Below, in pieces: positions 19,102 through 27,894 of a stretch of 63,375 nt of DNA (its first letter is position 1; the number at the start of each line of letters is the position of its first letter). Origin of the DNA: Rhodobiaceae bacterium (lineage in GTDB: Bacteria; Pseudomonadota; Alphaproteobacteria; Rhizobiales; TMED25). The notes below the pieces were generated by a model, which ran no database searches, was not told the origin of the DNA, and saw nothing but the letters and a program-made list of their open reading frames with translations. Where the stretch lies: NCBI GenBank assembly GCA_018651345.1, contig JABIEF010000009.1, positions 1-63,375 on the forward strand. Direction: 5' to 3'. A program made the translations under genes and the position numbers.

Positions 19102-19838
19102 CAAACCATAGATAGACCGCCGTTAACATGTATCGTTTGCCCTGTGACATATGAAGCCTCGTCGCTTGCTAAAAATAAACATGCCGAAGCAACATCGTCT
19201 GTTTTTCCAAGTTTTGACATTGGTATTCTCTTTAATATGTCTTCTTTTTGTTTTTCATTAAGAGAATCAATCATCTCCGAATCAATCATACCAGGGGCCA
19301 CACAATTAACAGTTATCCCCCGTGTCGCTAATTCTAAAGCCAATGATTTGGTTAAACCTACAACCCCCGCCTTTGAAGCAACATAATTAACCTGACCAGC
19401 ATTTCCAGTAAAACCTACAACGGATGCAATTGATATAATTCTTCCGTATTTCTGTTTAACCATTATTTTTGATACAGCTCTTGATATTCTGAAAACTGTA
19501 TTTAAATTTAAATCTATAACATCTTCCCATTCGTCGTCTTTCATACGCAAAATAAGGTTATCCTTTTTTATACCAGCATTATTTATCAACACATCTATAG
19601 AACCCATATATTTATGAGCATCAGAAATTAACCTTTCGCATTCTATGGAATCCTTTAAATTACATGGCAAAACTACACAATCTGATTTAAATTCATTTGA
19701 TATTTCGTTTAACTTTTCTATTCTTGTCCCTGTTAATGCAACTATAGCACCTACTTCTGATAGTTTTTTTGCAATAGAAATTCCAATACTTCCAGTTGCA
19801 CCAGTTAAAAGCACTTTTTTACCTTTTAAATCAAACAT
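19101..19838 (-). CDS. fabG: 3-oxoacyl-ACP reductase
   Basis: NADPH-dependent reductase of fatty-acid elongation, in the SDR superfamily. The cofactor loop GATGSIG is at 13-19 and the NNAG motif at 86-89. The catalytic Ser139, Tyr152 and Lys156 (in YVASK) are all present. Length is 245 residues. It follows fabD by 33 bases. Confidence 0.96.
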   Translation of the reverse strand: MFDLKGKKVLLTGATGSIGISIAKKLSEVGAIVALTGTRIEKLNEISNEFKSDCVVLPCNLKDSIECERLISDAHKYMGSIDVLINNAGIKKDNLILRMKDDEWEDVIDLNLNTVFRISRAVSKIMVKQKYGRIISIASVVGFTGNAGQVNYVASKAGVVGLTKSLALELATRGITVNCVAPGMIDSEMIDSLNEKQKEDILKRIPMSKLGKTDDVASACLFLASDEASYVTGQTIHVNGGLSMV

Positions 19839-19871
19839 ATCAATCCTTTCATATTAAAAAACATAAATTCA

Positions 19872-20810
19872 TTAACTAATATTATCTATATCGCGAGGCT
19901 CGTTTATAGATCGTGAATTAATATTAACAGAAATTCTTTTTATCAAACCACTTAATACTTTACCAGAGCCAATTTCAAAGGCATCAGTAATTCCATTATC
20001 ATCAGCATATGTTATTGATTCCGACCACCTTACCATTGAAGTAACCTGATCTACCAATAAAGATCTAATTACTTCTATATCAACCTCTTCTTTAGCTGTA
20101 ACATTTGTGATAATTGGAACCTTTGGCGGTCGCATATCAATGTCAGAAAGTGCGTCTTTCATTTCATTTGCAGCATTGTTCATTAAACTACAATGAAACG
20201 GAGCACTTACAGGAAGAAGAACTGCTTTTTTTGCTCCAAATTCTTTTGCATTCTCTGCCGCCAATTCAATTGCAACCCTGTGTCCGCTTATAACTATTTG
20301 ACCCGGAGCATTGTCATTGGCAATAGAGCATACCAAACCCTTGGATAAAGAGTTTACTTTGTTAACAAGATTTTCTGCTTGATTAAATGTCGTACCCAAA
20401 AGAGCGGCCATTGCACCCTCACCAATTGCTGTAGATCTTTGCATTGATTCGCCTCTTAACCTTAAGAGCTTTGCCGTATCACTAAGACTAAATACTTCAG
20501 TAGCAGCAAGAGCAGAATATTCACCTAAAGAATGACCAGCAACATATTTAATTTTACTAAGATCCAGACCTCTTTCGAACTCTATAGCTCTTAAAATTGC
20601 AATGCTAACAGTCATCAAAGCCGGTTGAGCATTTTTAGTCATTGTCAGCTCGTCTTGCGAACCTTCCCAAATCAACTTAGATAATTTTTCTGATAATGCT
20701 TCGTCAACTTCATCAAATACATCTTTTGACACTTTAAAAGATTCTGCGAACAACTTTCCCATGCCAATGACTTGACTACCTTGACCAGGAAAAACATATA
20801 AAATAGACAT
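19872..20810 (-). CDS. fabD: Malonyl-CoA:ACP transacylase
   Basis: Loads malonyl groups on ACP. The 312-residue protein has FPGQGSQ at the start, the nucleophile Ser94 in GHSLGEYSALAA and the catalytic His206 in VSAPFHCSLM. It is the first gene of the fab run and is divergent from rpsF across a 254-base AT-rich gap that must hold promoters for both directions. Confidence 0.96.
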   Translation of the reverse strand: MSILYVFPGQGSQVIGMGKLFAESFKVSKDVFDEVDEALSEKLSKLIWEGSQDELTMTKNAQPALMTVSIAILRAIEFERGLDLSKIKYVAGHSLGEYSALAATEVFSLSDTAKLLRLRGESMQRSTAIGEGAMAALLGTTFNQAENLVNKVNSLSKGLVCSIANDNAPGQIVISGHRVAIELAAENAKEFGAKKAVLLPVSAPFHCSLMNNAANEMKDALSDIDMRPPKVPIITNVTAKEEVDIEVIRSLLVDQVTSMVRWSESITYADDNGITDAFEIGSGKVLSGLIKRISVNINSRSINEPRDIDNIS

Positions 20811-20992
20811 AAGTAATCCTTTTTTATTATTTATTACAAATTTGTAATATAAAAGTACTATTTATTTATAGAAATAGTATGAATTTTTCATAAATTTATT
20901 TCAATGATTAGCTTGATTAAAATATAAAAATCTTTATAAAAAAAAATATTCATTAAATAAAGAAAATTTTTATTGTATTTTCTATGAAATAT

Positions 20993-21027
20993 TTGTTATT
21001 AAGTAAACTTATATAATTATATATAAT
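20993..21027 (+). promoter_or_regulatory. Candidate promoter region for rpsF
   Basis: Two TATAAT hexamers (21012-21017 and 21022-21027) lie 37-53 bases before the rpsF ATG, with TTGTTA at 20993-20998 upstream. Neither spacing (13 or 23 bases) is ideal, so the true -35 is unclear. The background is so AT-rich that only position and the exact -10 matches support the call. Confidence 0.35.
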
Positions 21028-21064
21028 ATATTTTAAATCACATAATTTAAACGAAAGGCATGAA

Positions 21065-21508
21065 ATGCCATTATATGAACATATTTATTTAGCAAGACAA
21101 GATATAACAACACAACAAGTTGAAGCGCTAACACAAACATTAAAGACTATCATAAGCGATGGTGGCGGTACGATTGGAAAAGTTGAGTATTGGGGAGTCA
21201 AGCAACTTCAACATCGCATAAAGAAAAATCGTAAAGCACATTTTACATTGATTAATATTGATGCCGACGCTAAAACTTTAAATGAGATGGAAAGACAAAT
21301 CGGAATTAATGAAGATATAATTCGACATTTAACGATTAAAGTTGACAAACATGAAGATTCTCCTTCAATGATGATGAGTGGAAAAACAATATATAACGAA
21401 AGAAAGCCTCCGTTAGTTGCAGAAGTTGCCAAAGAAACAAAAGATCTTAAAGATGAAAAATTAGATCTACCAACTGAGAAAACAATAACTGACGAAGAAA
21501 AAAAATAA
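21065..21508 (+). CDS. rpsF: 30S ribosomal protein S6
   Basis: Binds S18 and 16S rRNA in the platform of the small subunit. The 147-residue protein begins [20 protein letters not shown], includes [18 protein letters not shown] and ends in a charged tail. AAACGAAAGG precedes the ATG. It heads the rpsF-rpsR-DUF2232-rplI group. Confidence 0.97.
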   Translation: MPLYEHIYLARQDITTQQVEALTQTLKTIISDGGGTIGKVEYWGVKQLQHRIKKNRKAHFTLINIDADAKTLNEMERQIGINEDIIRHLTIKVDKHEDSPSMMMSGKTIYNERKPPLVAEVAKETKDLKDEKLDLPTEKTITDEEKK

Positions 21509-21519
21509 GAGAGAATAAA

Positions 21520-21762
21520 ATGTTAGCACCTCAAACTCAAAGAAAACCGTTTTTTAGAAGTAACAAAGGTTGCCCTTTTTCTGAAGAAGGGGCTCCAGTA
21601 ATTGATTATAAAGATGTAAAGCTACTTCAGCGATATATCTCAGAAAGAGGAAAGATTATACCTAGCAGAATAACATCTGTGTCAGCTAAAAAACAAAGAG
21701 AGTTAGCTATTGCAATAAAAAGAGCTAGGTTCTTAGGGTTAATACCTTTTCTGTTAAAATAA
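21520..21762 (+). CDS. rpsR: 30S ribosomal protein S18
   Basis: An 80-residue protein with the family core [24 protein letters not shown] and the basic [21 protein letters not shown] end. It is 11 bases after rpsF with an AGAGA ribosome site. S18 forms a heterodimer with S6, so the gene pair is functionally coupled. Confidence 0.98.
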   Translation: MLAPQTQRKPFFRSNKGCPFSEEGAPVIDYKDVKLLQRYISERGKIIPSRITSVSAKKQRELAIAIKRARFLGLIPFLLK

Positions 21763-21772
21763 ATATAATTTC

Positions 21773-21810
21773 GGTTGGGGCTTTAAGCCTCTAACCGCGG
21801 AATATCGCGG
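21773..21810 (+). promoter_or_regulatory. Two adjacent G/C-rich hairpins between rpsR and the DUF2232 gene
   Basis: Bases 21773-21781 pair with 21787-21796 (nine pairs with two G-U and one bulged C, loop TTTAA). Bases 21795-21799 (CCGCG) pair perfectly with 21806-21810 (CGCGG) around GAATAT. The two stems share the CC at 21795-21796, so they cannot both fully form. This G/C concentration is exceptional in the surrounding DNA. There is no T tract, and the next start is 12 bases away, so attenuation or translational control fits better than termination. Confidence 0.5.
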
Positions 21811-21822
21811 GACAGCATTAAA

Positions 21823-22740
21823 ATGATTAAAAATTACGCATTTATATTACTATCCTCAGTCACAACTAGTGTTATGCTGTTTTCTTTTTTACTCGGAAAT
21901 GGCCTAGCTTTTCTAATGTTTTACCTAACACCGCTACCAATTATACTTATTGGAATATATTATAACTGGAAATATTCTCTTATCTCCAGTTTAATAACGC
22001 TTATATTAATATATTTATTTAATGAAAATCTAGCCATATTCTTCCTTGTAGGCATAGCGATGCCAGCGATCTATTTAAGTTATTTAACAATGCTTTGCAA
22101 AGAATTCAAAGGTACCACTGAATGGTACCCAGTATCATTAATATTCTCTAAGATAATAATAATTTCATCTATTCTTTGTATATTTGGAGTGCTTTACTTT
22201 GGCTCTAACATTAATACTTTTGAAACAAACATCGAAATGACCCTCAATAACATGTTTGAATTACGACCAGACATACAAAACAACCTAAACAATAACTCAC
22301 TTGCGTATGTATCAAAAATAGTTGCTCCAATAATGAATCTTATAATAATGTTCACACTTATTATTAACCTTTGGATTGCATTAAAAATATTATCTTTCTC
22401 AAAGCAATTAAAAAGACCTTGGCCTGCATTAAGGTTATTAAATTTACCACCATATTATATATATGCATATATAATACTATTGATAGGAGCCATGTTTTCT
22501 TCTGGTATATTTCAAATAATTTTTATATCATTAAGTACTGCGCTTACATTTGCTTACACTATTGTAGGGCTGTCTGTTATTCATACTATCACTATTGGAA
22601 TATCAATCAGACCATTAATACTTGCCGCTATGTACACTCTAATAATGTTTTTTTTAATCATTATTATTCCTATAGCTATAATCGGTATCTTAGACTTCAA
22701 TTTTAAGATTAGAAATAAATACTTTAAATCAACACGTTAA
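21823..22740 (+). CDS. DUF2232 (YybS-like) polytopic membrane protein
   Basis: A 305-residue very hydrophobic protein with about eight predicted membrane spans spread over the whole length and few charged loops. Membrane proteins of the DUF2232 family occupy exactly this position between rpsR and rplI in many alphaproteobacteria. The function is unknown; association with ribosomal-protein genes and dnaB is positional only. The start ATG follows the paired hairpins by 12 bases. No catalytic motif is visible. Confidence 0.75.
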   Translation: MIKNYAFILLSSVTTSVMLFSFLLGNGLAFLMFYLTPLPIILIGIYYNWKYSLISSLITLILIYLFNENLAIFFLVGIAMPAIYLSYLTMLCKEFKGTTEWYPVSLIFSKIIIISSILCIFGVLYFGSNINTFETNIEMTLNNMFELRPDIQNNLNNNSLAYVSKIVAPIMNLIIMFTLIINLWIALKILSFSKQLKRPWPALRLLNLPPYYIYAYIILLIGAMFSSGIFQIIFISLSTALTFAYTIVGLSVIHTITIGISIRPLILAAMYTLIMFFLIIIIPIAIIGILDFNFKIRNKYFKSTR

Positions 22741-22761
22741 CACAACTTAAGGAGAAAAAAT

Positions 22762-23421
22762 ATGAAAATTGTATTATTACAAAGAGTTGAAAAACTTGGC
22801 CTAATGGGAGAAATAGTAAATGTTAAAACAGGCTATGCAAGAAATTATTTAATCCCAACAAAAAAAGCATTAAGAGCATCAAAAGAAAATATAGCATTTT
22901 TTGAAAGCCAATCAAAAGATTTAGAAGCTCAAAATATAGAGACAAAAAAAGAAGCAACTACTATAGCAAATAAAATAGAGAATAGTTTTCATGTTATTGT
23001 TAGGCAAGCTGGAGATAGCGGTCAATTATATGGATCCGTTACGTCAAGAGATATTAGCACTATTCTGAGTGGTATAGGCATTGCAACAAAACGGAATCAA
23101 ATACAACTACTTAACCCTATAAAAATTCTTGGCATACACGATGTTAGAATTATACTTCATCCAGAAGTTGATGTTATTATTAAGATAAATGTAGCAAGAA
23201 CCGAAGAAGAGGCCGAGAGACAAGAAAGAGGAGAAGACGTTTCTCAACAATCAGAAAAGAAAGAAGCGAATGAAATTGATGATAATATTTTTGACGAAGG
23301 GGTTGAAGTTCCTCTGATATCCGATGATCTAGACCAGGAAGAAAAAACAGAGGATAGTAAAAAAGAAGAAGGCTTACCTAAAGGCAAAGACCTAGAATCC
23401 TTAGATAAAGACGAGGTCTAA
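22762..23421 (+). CDS. rplI: 50S ribosomal protein L9 with long acidic tail
   Basis: The N-terminal rRNA-binding domain (LLQRVEKLGLMGEIVNVK then ARNYLIP) and the linking helix are typical; the C-terminal domain ends near residue 150. A tail of about 70 residues follows that is rich in Glu, Asp and Lys and has no predicted fold, making the protein 219 residues against the usual 148-150. An AGGAG precedes the ATG. The gene is separated from dnaB by a structured 171-base gap. Confidence 0.95.
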   Translation: MKIVLLQRVEKLGLMGEIVNVKTGYARNYLIPTKKALRASKENIAFFESQSKDLEAQNIETKKEATTIANKIENSFHVIVRQAGDSGQLYGSVTSRDISTILSGIGIATKRNQIQLLNPIKILGIHDVRIILHPEVDVIIKINVARTEEEAERQERGEDVSQQSEKKEANEIDDNIFDEGVEVPLISDDLDQEEKTEDSKKEEGLPKGKDLESLDKDEV

Positions 23422-23447
23422 TTTAGTTAAAAAATTTTATTTTTTTT

Positions 23448-23466
23448 AAGACGTCAAGGTCTTTTT
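23448..23466 (+). terminator. Weak terminator-like hairpin after rplI
   Basis: AAGAC (23448-23452) pairs with GTCTT (23459-23463) around a six-base loop, and the strand continues with three more T residues, giving a run of five T from 23462. The stem is only five pairs. It begins 27 bases after the rplI stop and is the first plausible end of the ribosomal-protein transcript. Confidence 0.35.
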
Positions 23467-23473
23467 ATATTAA

Positions 23474-23543
23474 AATATAAGCAATGTGGATTAAATTGCA
23501 TAAGATTAAATTATTATAAACAATTTATAGCATTGCTTATATT
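23474..23543. repeat. Nested inverted repeat between rplI and dnaB
   Basis: The outer arms 23474-23486 and 23531-23543 are 13-base perfect inverted copies. Inside them 23492-23498 (TAAATTG) and 23521-23527 (CAATTTA) form a second perfect 7-bp stem, leaving a small internal loop of five and three bases and a 22-base terminal loop. The element is 70 bases long and ends 50 bases before dnaB. It could be a leader RNA of dnaB, a processing site or a small RNA; no T tract follows on either strand. Confidence 0.6.
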
Positions 23544-23592
23544 AATTGCTATTATTTAGAATAACAACAATATAGTAATTATTATTAAAATC

Positions 23593-25098
23593 ATGACGAC
23601 AGCAATATCAAGCTTAAACAATATACTGTTAAACAATGAAGAAACAATCTCTATAAGGGAAGTTCCTCATAATATTGACGCGGAACAAGCATTATTAGGA
23701 GCGCTTTTAGTAAATAATGAATCTTATGATAGAGTTTCTAGCTTTCTAAAACCCGAACACTTTCATGAAAAAATACATTCTGTTATATACGAATCTATTA
23801 TAAAATTAATATCAATTGGCAAACTAGCATCACCAATAACTATGAAAACAATTTTTGATCAAGATGAATCCTTGAAAGAAATTGGCGGTTCTAAGTATAT
23901 AGCTAGACTTGCATCTTCAGCCACATCAGTTATCAACGCTCACGAATATGCAAGAATAATATATAATTTATCCGTATGGAGAAATTTAATATATCTAGGT
24001 ACCGATATGGTTAACAACTCTTACAATCCTGAAGCTGGGTCAGAACCAGATAGTCAAATAGAAAACGCTGAGGAAGCGTTGTATAATTTGGCAGAAAAAG
24101 GTCGCTACGGAAAAGATTTCGTTAATTTTTCTACCGCTCTCACAGAAGCAATAGATATGGCGGCAAATGCATACCATAGGGATGGCAATACTTCTGGTCT
24201 TAGCAGTGGTTTTAAAGATTTAGATGAGGTTCTTGGAGGATTGCAACCTTCAGATCTTTTGATAATCGCAGGGAGACCTTCTATGGGAAAAACTGCGTTT
24301 GCAACAAATATTGCTTATCATATAGCAAGTAATTATAGAGTAGATAGCCCTGATAGTGCCCCTCTTAATGTAATTGATGGCTCCGTAGTAGGTTTCTTTT
24401 CTTTAGAAATGTCTTCAGCGCAATTAGCAACCAGAATAATATCAGAACAAACAGGAGTTTCTTCTGAAAAAATTAGGCGAGGAAAGATTAATAAAGATGA
24501 CTTTAATTCTCTGGTTTCAGTAGCAAAAAAATTACAAGATATACCCTTATTTATAGATGAATCAGGTGGGATTAATCTATCTCAATTATCAGCAAGAGCA
24601 AGGCGATTAAAAAGACAACATGGTTTGGGTTTGATAGTTATTGATTATCTTCAGCTTTTAACAAGTAATTTAAAAAAATATACAGAAAATAGAGTTCAAG
24701 AAATATCTGAAATAACACAGGGATTAAAATCCTTAGCAAAAGAATTGAACATACCAATAATAGCACTTTCTCAATTGTCGAGACAGGTTGAAAATAGAGA
24801 TGATAAAAAACCACAATTGGCAGATTTAAGGGAATCGGGATCCATAGAACAAGATGCAGACATTGTTATGTTTATTTTTAGGGAAGAATATTATCTGCAA
24901 AGAAAGGAACCTAGAGAAGGAACGGAAGAACATACTGTGTGGCAAGAAAATATGGAACAAGTGCATCAAAAAGCAGAGGTTATTATCGGAAAAAATAGAC
25001 ATGGACCAACTAATACAATACAAATGCATTTCGATGGTTCCGTCACTAAATTTAGTGACTTTATATCTGATAAAAAATTACCCCAACGTTACGAATAA
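23593..25098 (+). CDS. dnaB: Replicative DNA helicase
   Basis: Hexameric 5'-3' helicase that drives fork progression. The 501-residue protein has the N-terminal primase-interacting domain (PHNIDAEQALLGALL at about 25-39), a linker, and the RecA-like ATPase domain with Walker A GRPSMGKT (227-234), the IIVIDYLQLL-type Walker B (LIVIDYLQLL) and SQLSRQVENRDDKKPQLADLRESGSIEQDAD near the end. No intein is present. It follows the structured gap after rplI. Confidence 0.97.
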   Translation: MTTAISSLNNILLNNEETISIREVPHNIDAEQALLGALLVNNESYDRVSSFLKPEHFHEKIHSVIYESIIKLISIGKLASPITMKTIFDQDESLKEIGGSKYIARLASSATSVINAHEYARIIYNLSVWRNLIYLGTDMVNNSYNPEAGSEPDSQIENAEEALYNLAEKGRYGKDFVNFSTALTEAIDMAANAYHRDGNTSGLSSGFKDLDEVLGGLQPSDLLIIAGRPSMGKTAFATNIAYHIASNYRVDSPDSAPLNVIDGSVVGFFSLEMSSAQLATRIISEQTGVSSEKIRRGKINKDDFNSLVSVAKKLQDIPLFIDESGGINLSQLSARARRLKRQHGLGLIVIDYLQLLTSNLKKYTENRVQEISEITQGLKSLAKELNIPIIALSQLSRQVENRDDKKPQLADLRESGSIEQDADIVMFIFREEYYLQRKEPREGTEEHTVWQENMEQVHQKAEVIIGKNRHGPTNTIQMHFDGSVTKFSDFISDKKLPQRYE

Positions 25099-25143
25099 AT
25101 AGTTTTAACTTGAAGATTTAACTAGAAGAATTATTATAAATTT

Positions 25144-26298
25144 ATGGTTTACGATTCTAGTAAAAAAAATTCTAACGAATATTATAATCTTGAAAAGCAT
25201 GGGGGCGTATTGTCCGTTGACCTAGGAGCTTTGTATAAAAATTATAAAGATATTTCATCTTTTGCAAGCAACAGCATTACATCTGCTACTGTCAAAGATA
25301 ATGGATACGGCCTTGGTATAGAAAAAGTTACAAAAACTCTTTATTCTGCCGGATGTAGAATTTTTTTTGTTTCTCACTTAAGTGAGGCAATAGTCTTAAA
25401 TGATTTAATGAGACCTAAAAAAATTATAATTTATATTCTCAACGGACTACCTCGAAATTCAATTGATGATTATATAAAAGGTGAATTTAGACCTGTTATT
25501 GGTAGCTTGGAAGAATTGGATGATTGGGTTAATTATAATGATGAAATAAGCATGCCCCCCATAGCCTTGAATATTGAAACCGGCTTTACTCGCCTTGGCC
25601 TTGATCCAAAAGATCTTAATAAAGTTGCATCTATTATTAGAGATAAAAAAAATATAAGCATATCACTTATTATGAGTCATCTTGCATGTGCTGAAAATAC
25701 GAATTCCAATATGAATATTGAACAGTTGAACGTTTTCAAAAAAACAACAGAAATATTTCCTAATGTACTAAGAAGTATATGTAATTCTGCAGGTTTATTT
25801 TGCGGAAAAAGTTATCATTTAGACTTGGTGAGACCTGGAATAAGTCTTTATGGTGGGTACGAAGATATATTTAAAGATATTACAATTCGTCCGGTTATAT
25901 CTTTATACAGTCCAATTATACAAATAAAAGAAGTTTCCAAGGGTACCAAAATTGGCTATGGCGCTACTTATGAATTTAAGAAAAAGACATTAGTAGGATT
26001 AATATCAATAGGATATGCTGATGGTTTTATAAGATCTCTAAGCTCTAATGGTATTGATAAATATGGAGCTAGCTTATATATTAAAGGTATTAAAACGCCG
26101 ATTGTTGGAAGAATATCAATGGATATAACTGCAGTTGACCTTACAAATATTCCTGATGAAAACTGTAAGCGAGGCGAATTGGTTGAAATACTTGGACCAA
26201 ATCAAAATATTGACCAATTATCAAAAAATGCGGGTACAATAAGTTATGAAATATTAAGTAGACTTGGTTCTCGTTTCAAACGAGTTTATAGTGATTAA
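25144..26298 (+). CDS. alr: Alanine racemase
   Basis: PLP enzyme making D-alanine for peptidoglycan. The PLP lysine is K51 in VKDNGYGLG, where most family members have VKA(N/D)AYG, so two neighbouring positions are substituted. The second catalytic residue, a Tyr, is in GYGATYEF, and the substrate-site GRISMD signature is present. Length is 384 residues. In alphaproteobacteria alr commonly follows dnaB and precedes radA, as here apart from the inserted mla genes. Confidence 0.93.
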   Translation: MVYDSSKKNSNEYYNLEKHGGVLSVDLGALYKNYKDISSFASNSITSATVKDNGYGLGIEKVTKTLYSAGCRIFFVSHLSEAIVLNDLMRPKKIIIYILNGLPRNSIDDYIKGEFRPVIGSLEELDDWVNYNDEISMPPIALNIETGFTRLGLDPKDLNKVASIIRDKKNISISLIMSHLACAENTNSNMNIEQLNVFKKTTEIFPNVLRSICNSAGLFCGKSYHLDLVRPGISLYGGYEDIFKDITIRPVISLYSPIIQIKEVSKGTKIGYGATYEFKKKTLVGLISIGYADGFIRSLSSNGIDKYGASLYIKGIKTPIVGRISMDITAVDLTNIPDENCKRGELVEILGPNQNIDQLSKNAGTISYEILSRLGSRFKRVYSD

Positions 26299-26327
26299 AT
26301 ATAATATATAAATTATGGGGAATTAAT

Positions 26328-27101
26328 TTGTTTTTAGTATCATTTATTGGAAAAATTACATTAGGCATACTATCAGAAACTGGGCGCAGCGTTATTTTTC
26401 TATTCAATACATTATCAAATGGTTTTACTCGACCTTTTTATTTCAAGGCAGTATTCATTCAAATAATTCGAATAGGTTATAATTCTCTTCCTGTCATTGG
26501 ATTGACTGCATTTTTCACAGGTGGAGCCTTAGCCTTGCAAATATATGTAGGTAGCTCAAGATTTAATGCGGAAAGTATGGTCGCTTCAATAGTAGCGCTA
26601 GGGATAACAAGAGAATTAGGTCCTGTTATAGCAGGCCTAATGCTTGCCGGAAGAGTATCAGCATCTATTGCAGCCGAAATAGCAACAATGCGCGTTACAG
26701 AACAAATTGATGCTCTTATAACCCTTTCTACTAATCCATTTAAATATTTAATATTTCCCCGAGTAATAGCAGCAATAATAACACTGCCAATTTTAGTATT
26801 TATAGCTGATATAATTGGTATAATGGGTGGATATGTTGTTGGAACAATGAGCCTTGGGTTTGTCTCGGAAAGCTATATACAAAATACAATTAATATAATT
26901 GAAAATAAAGACTTTATTTCAGGTATTGTAAAAGCTGCAATTTTTGGCTTTATTGTGGCATTTATGGGTTGTTACAACGGCTATAATTCTACCGGAGGGG
27001 CTCAAGGAGTTGGCCAAGCAACAACAAGGGCTGTTGTCTCTGCTTCGATATTTATACTTGCAGCGAACTATTTATTAACATCATTAGTATTTACACAGTA
27101 A
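26328..27101 (+). CDS. mlaE: MlaE-family ABC transporter permease
   Basis: Inner-membrane permease of the retrograde or anterograde phospholipid transport system that maintains outer-membrane asymmetry. The 257-residue protein starts at TTG (26328) after a GGGG ribosome site. It carries the family core ALGITRELGPVIAGLMLAGRVS and EIATMRVTEQIDAL, and five or six membrane spans. mlaF follows by seven bases. No MCE-domain (MlaD) gene follows, so the rest of the transporter must be elsewhere. Confidence 0.9.
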   Translation: MFLVSFIGKITLGILSETGRSVIFLFNTLSNGFTRPFYFKAVFIQIIRIGYNSLPVIGLTAFFTGGALALQIYVGSSRFNAESMVASIVALGITRELGPVIAGLMLAGRVSASIAAEIATMRVTEQIDALITLSTNPFKYLIFPRVIAAIITLPILVFIADIIGIMGGYVVGTMSLGFVSESYIQNTINIIENKDFISGIVKAAIFGFIVAFMGCYNGYNSTGGAQGVGQATTRAVVSASIFILAANYLLTSLVFTQ

Positions 27102-27108
27102 TTTTAAT

Positions 27109-27879
27109 ATGACAAAAAATAATATGATTGAACTTATTAACATACATAAATCCTTTGGTTCTAAAATAATACTTAATGACCTTAATCTTAAAATTAAAAA
27201 AGGATCTTCAACTGTAGTTGTCGGGGGCTCTGGTACTGGAAAATCTGTAATGTTAAAATGCATTTTGGGTTTAACAAACCCTGATTCAGGTACGCTACTT
27301 TACAAGGATCAAGAATTAAATGAGAAGAGCAGAATAAGCAGTAAATTTTATACAAAAATAGGAATGTTATTCCAGGGGTCTGCGCTATTTGACAGTTTAA
27401 CTGTATGGGAAAATGTCTGTTTTGGTCTTGTGCAAGGACATGGTATGCAAATCTCTGAAGCAAAAGAAATCTCAATGAAAAATCTAAAGAAGGTAGGACT
27501 TGATGCGAATATTGCAAACTTATCACCTTCTGAATTGTCAGGTGGCATGCAAAAGAGAGTTGCACTTGCTCGTGCAATTGCAGCAAATCCAGAGATAATA
27601 TTTTTTGATGAACCAACGACTGGTTTAGATCCAATTATGGCAGATGTTATAAATAACCTTATAATAGAATTAGTCGGCGATCTTGGGGCAACTGCTATTA
27701 CTATAACACATGATATGGCTAGTGCTAGAAAAATATCAGATACAATAGCCATGTTATATGATGGTTCAATTATATGGCAAGGGGAAACAAATAGTATCGA
27801 TTCATCTGACAACGATTATGTAGATCAATTTATAAATGGTAGAGCGGATGGTCCAATTAAATTAAATATTTACGAATAA
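27109..27879 (+). CDS. mlaF: MlaF-family ABC transporter ATP-binding protein
   Basis: ATPase partner of MlaE. The Walker A GGSGTGKS is at 39-46, the ABC signature LSGGMQKR at 143-150, and Walker B FFDEPTTGLDP follows. The GLDPIMADVI variant after Walker B and the LFQGSALFDSLTVWENV Q-loop region are typical of MlaF. Length is 256 residues. It is seven bases after mlaE and 15 before radA, so it is in one transcription unit. Confidence 0.93.
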   Translation: MTKNNMIELINIHKSFGSKIILNDLNLKIKKGSSTVVVGGSGTGKSVMLKCILGLTNPDSGTLLYKDQELNEKSRISSKFYTKIGMLFQGSALFDSLTVWENVCFGLVQGHGMQISEAKEISMKNLKKVGLDANIANLSPSELSGGMQKRVALARAIAANPEIIFFDEPTTGLDPIMADVINNLIIELVGDLGATAITITHDMASARKISDTIAMLYDGSIIWQGETNSIDSSDNDYVDQFINGRADGPIKLNIYE

Positions 27880-27894
27880 TATTAGGAATAAAAC

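Noticed and set aside
22371-22706. 111-residue frame inside the DUF2232 gene, rich in His, Tyr and Cys
   Set aside because: Frame-shifted reading of the membrane protein; no ribosome site or independent motif.
23492-23527. Short frame MWIKLHKIKLL in the rplI-dnaB gap
   Set aside because: No ribosome site and embedded in the nested inverted repeat; treated as RNA structure.
27348-27812. 154-residue minus-strand frame opposite mlaF
   Set aside because: Antisense of a fully conserved ABC ATPase.
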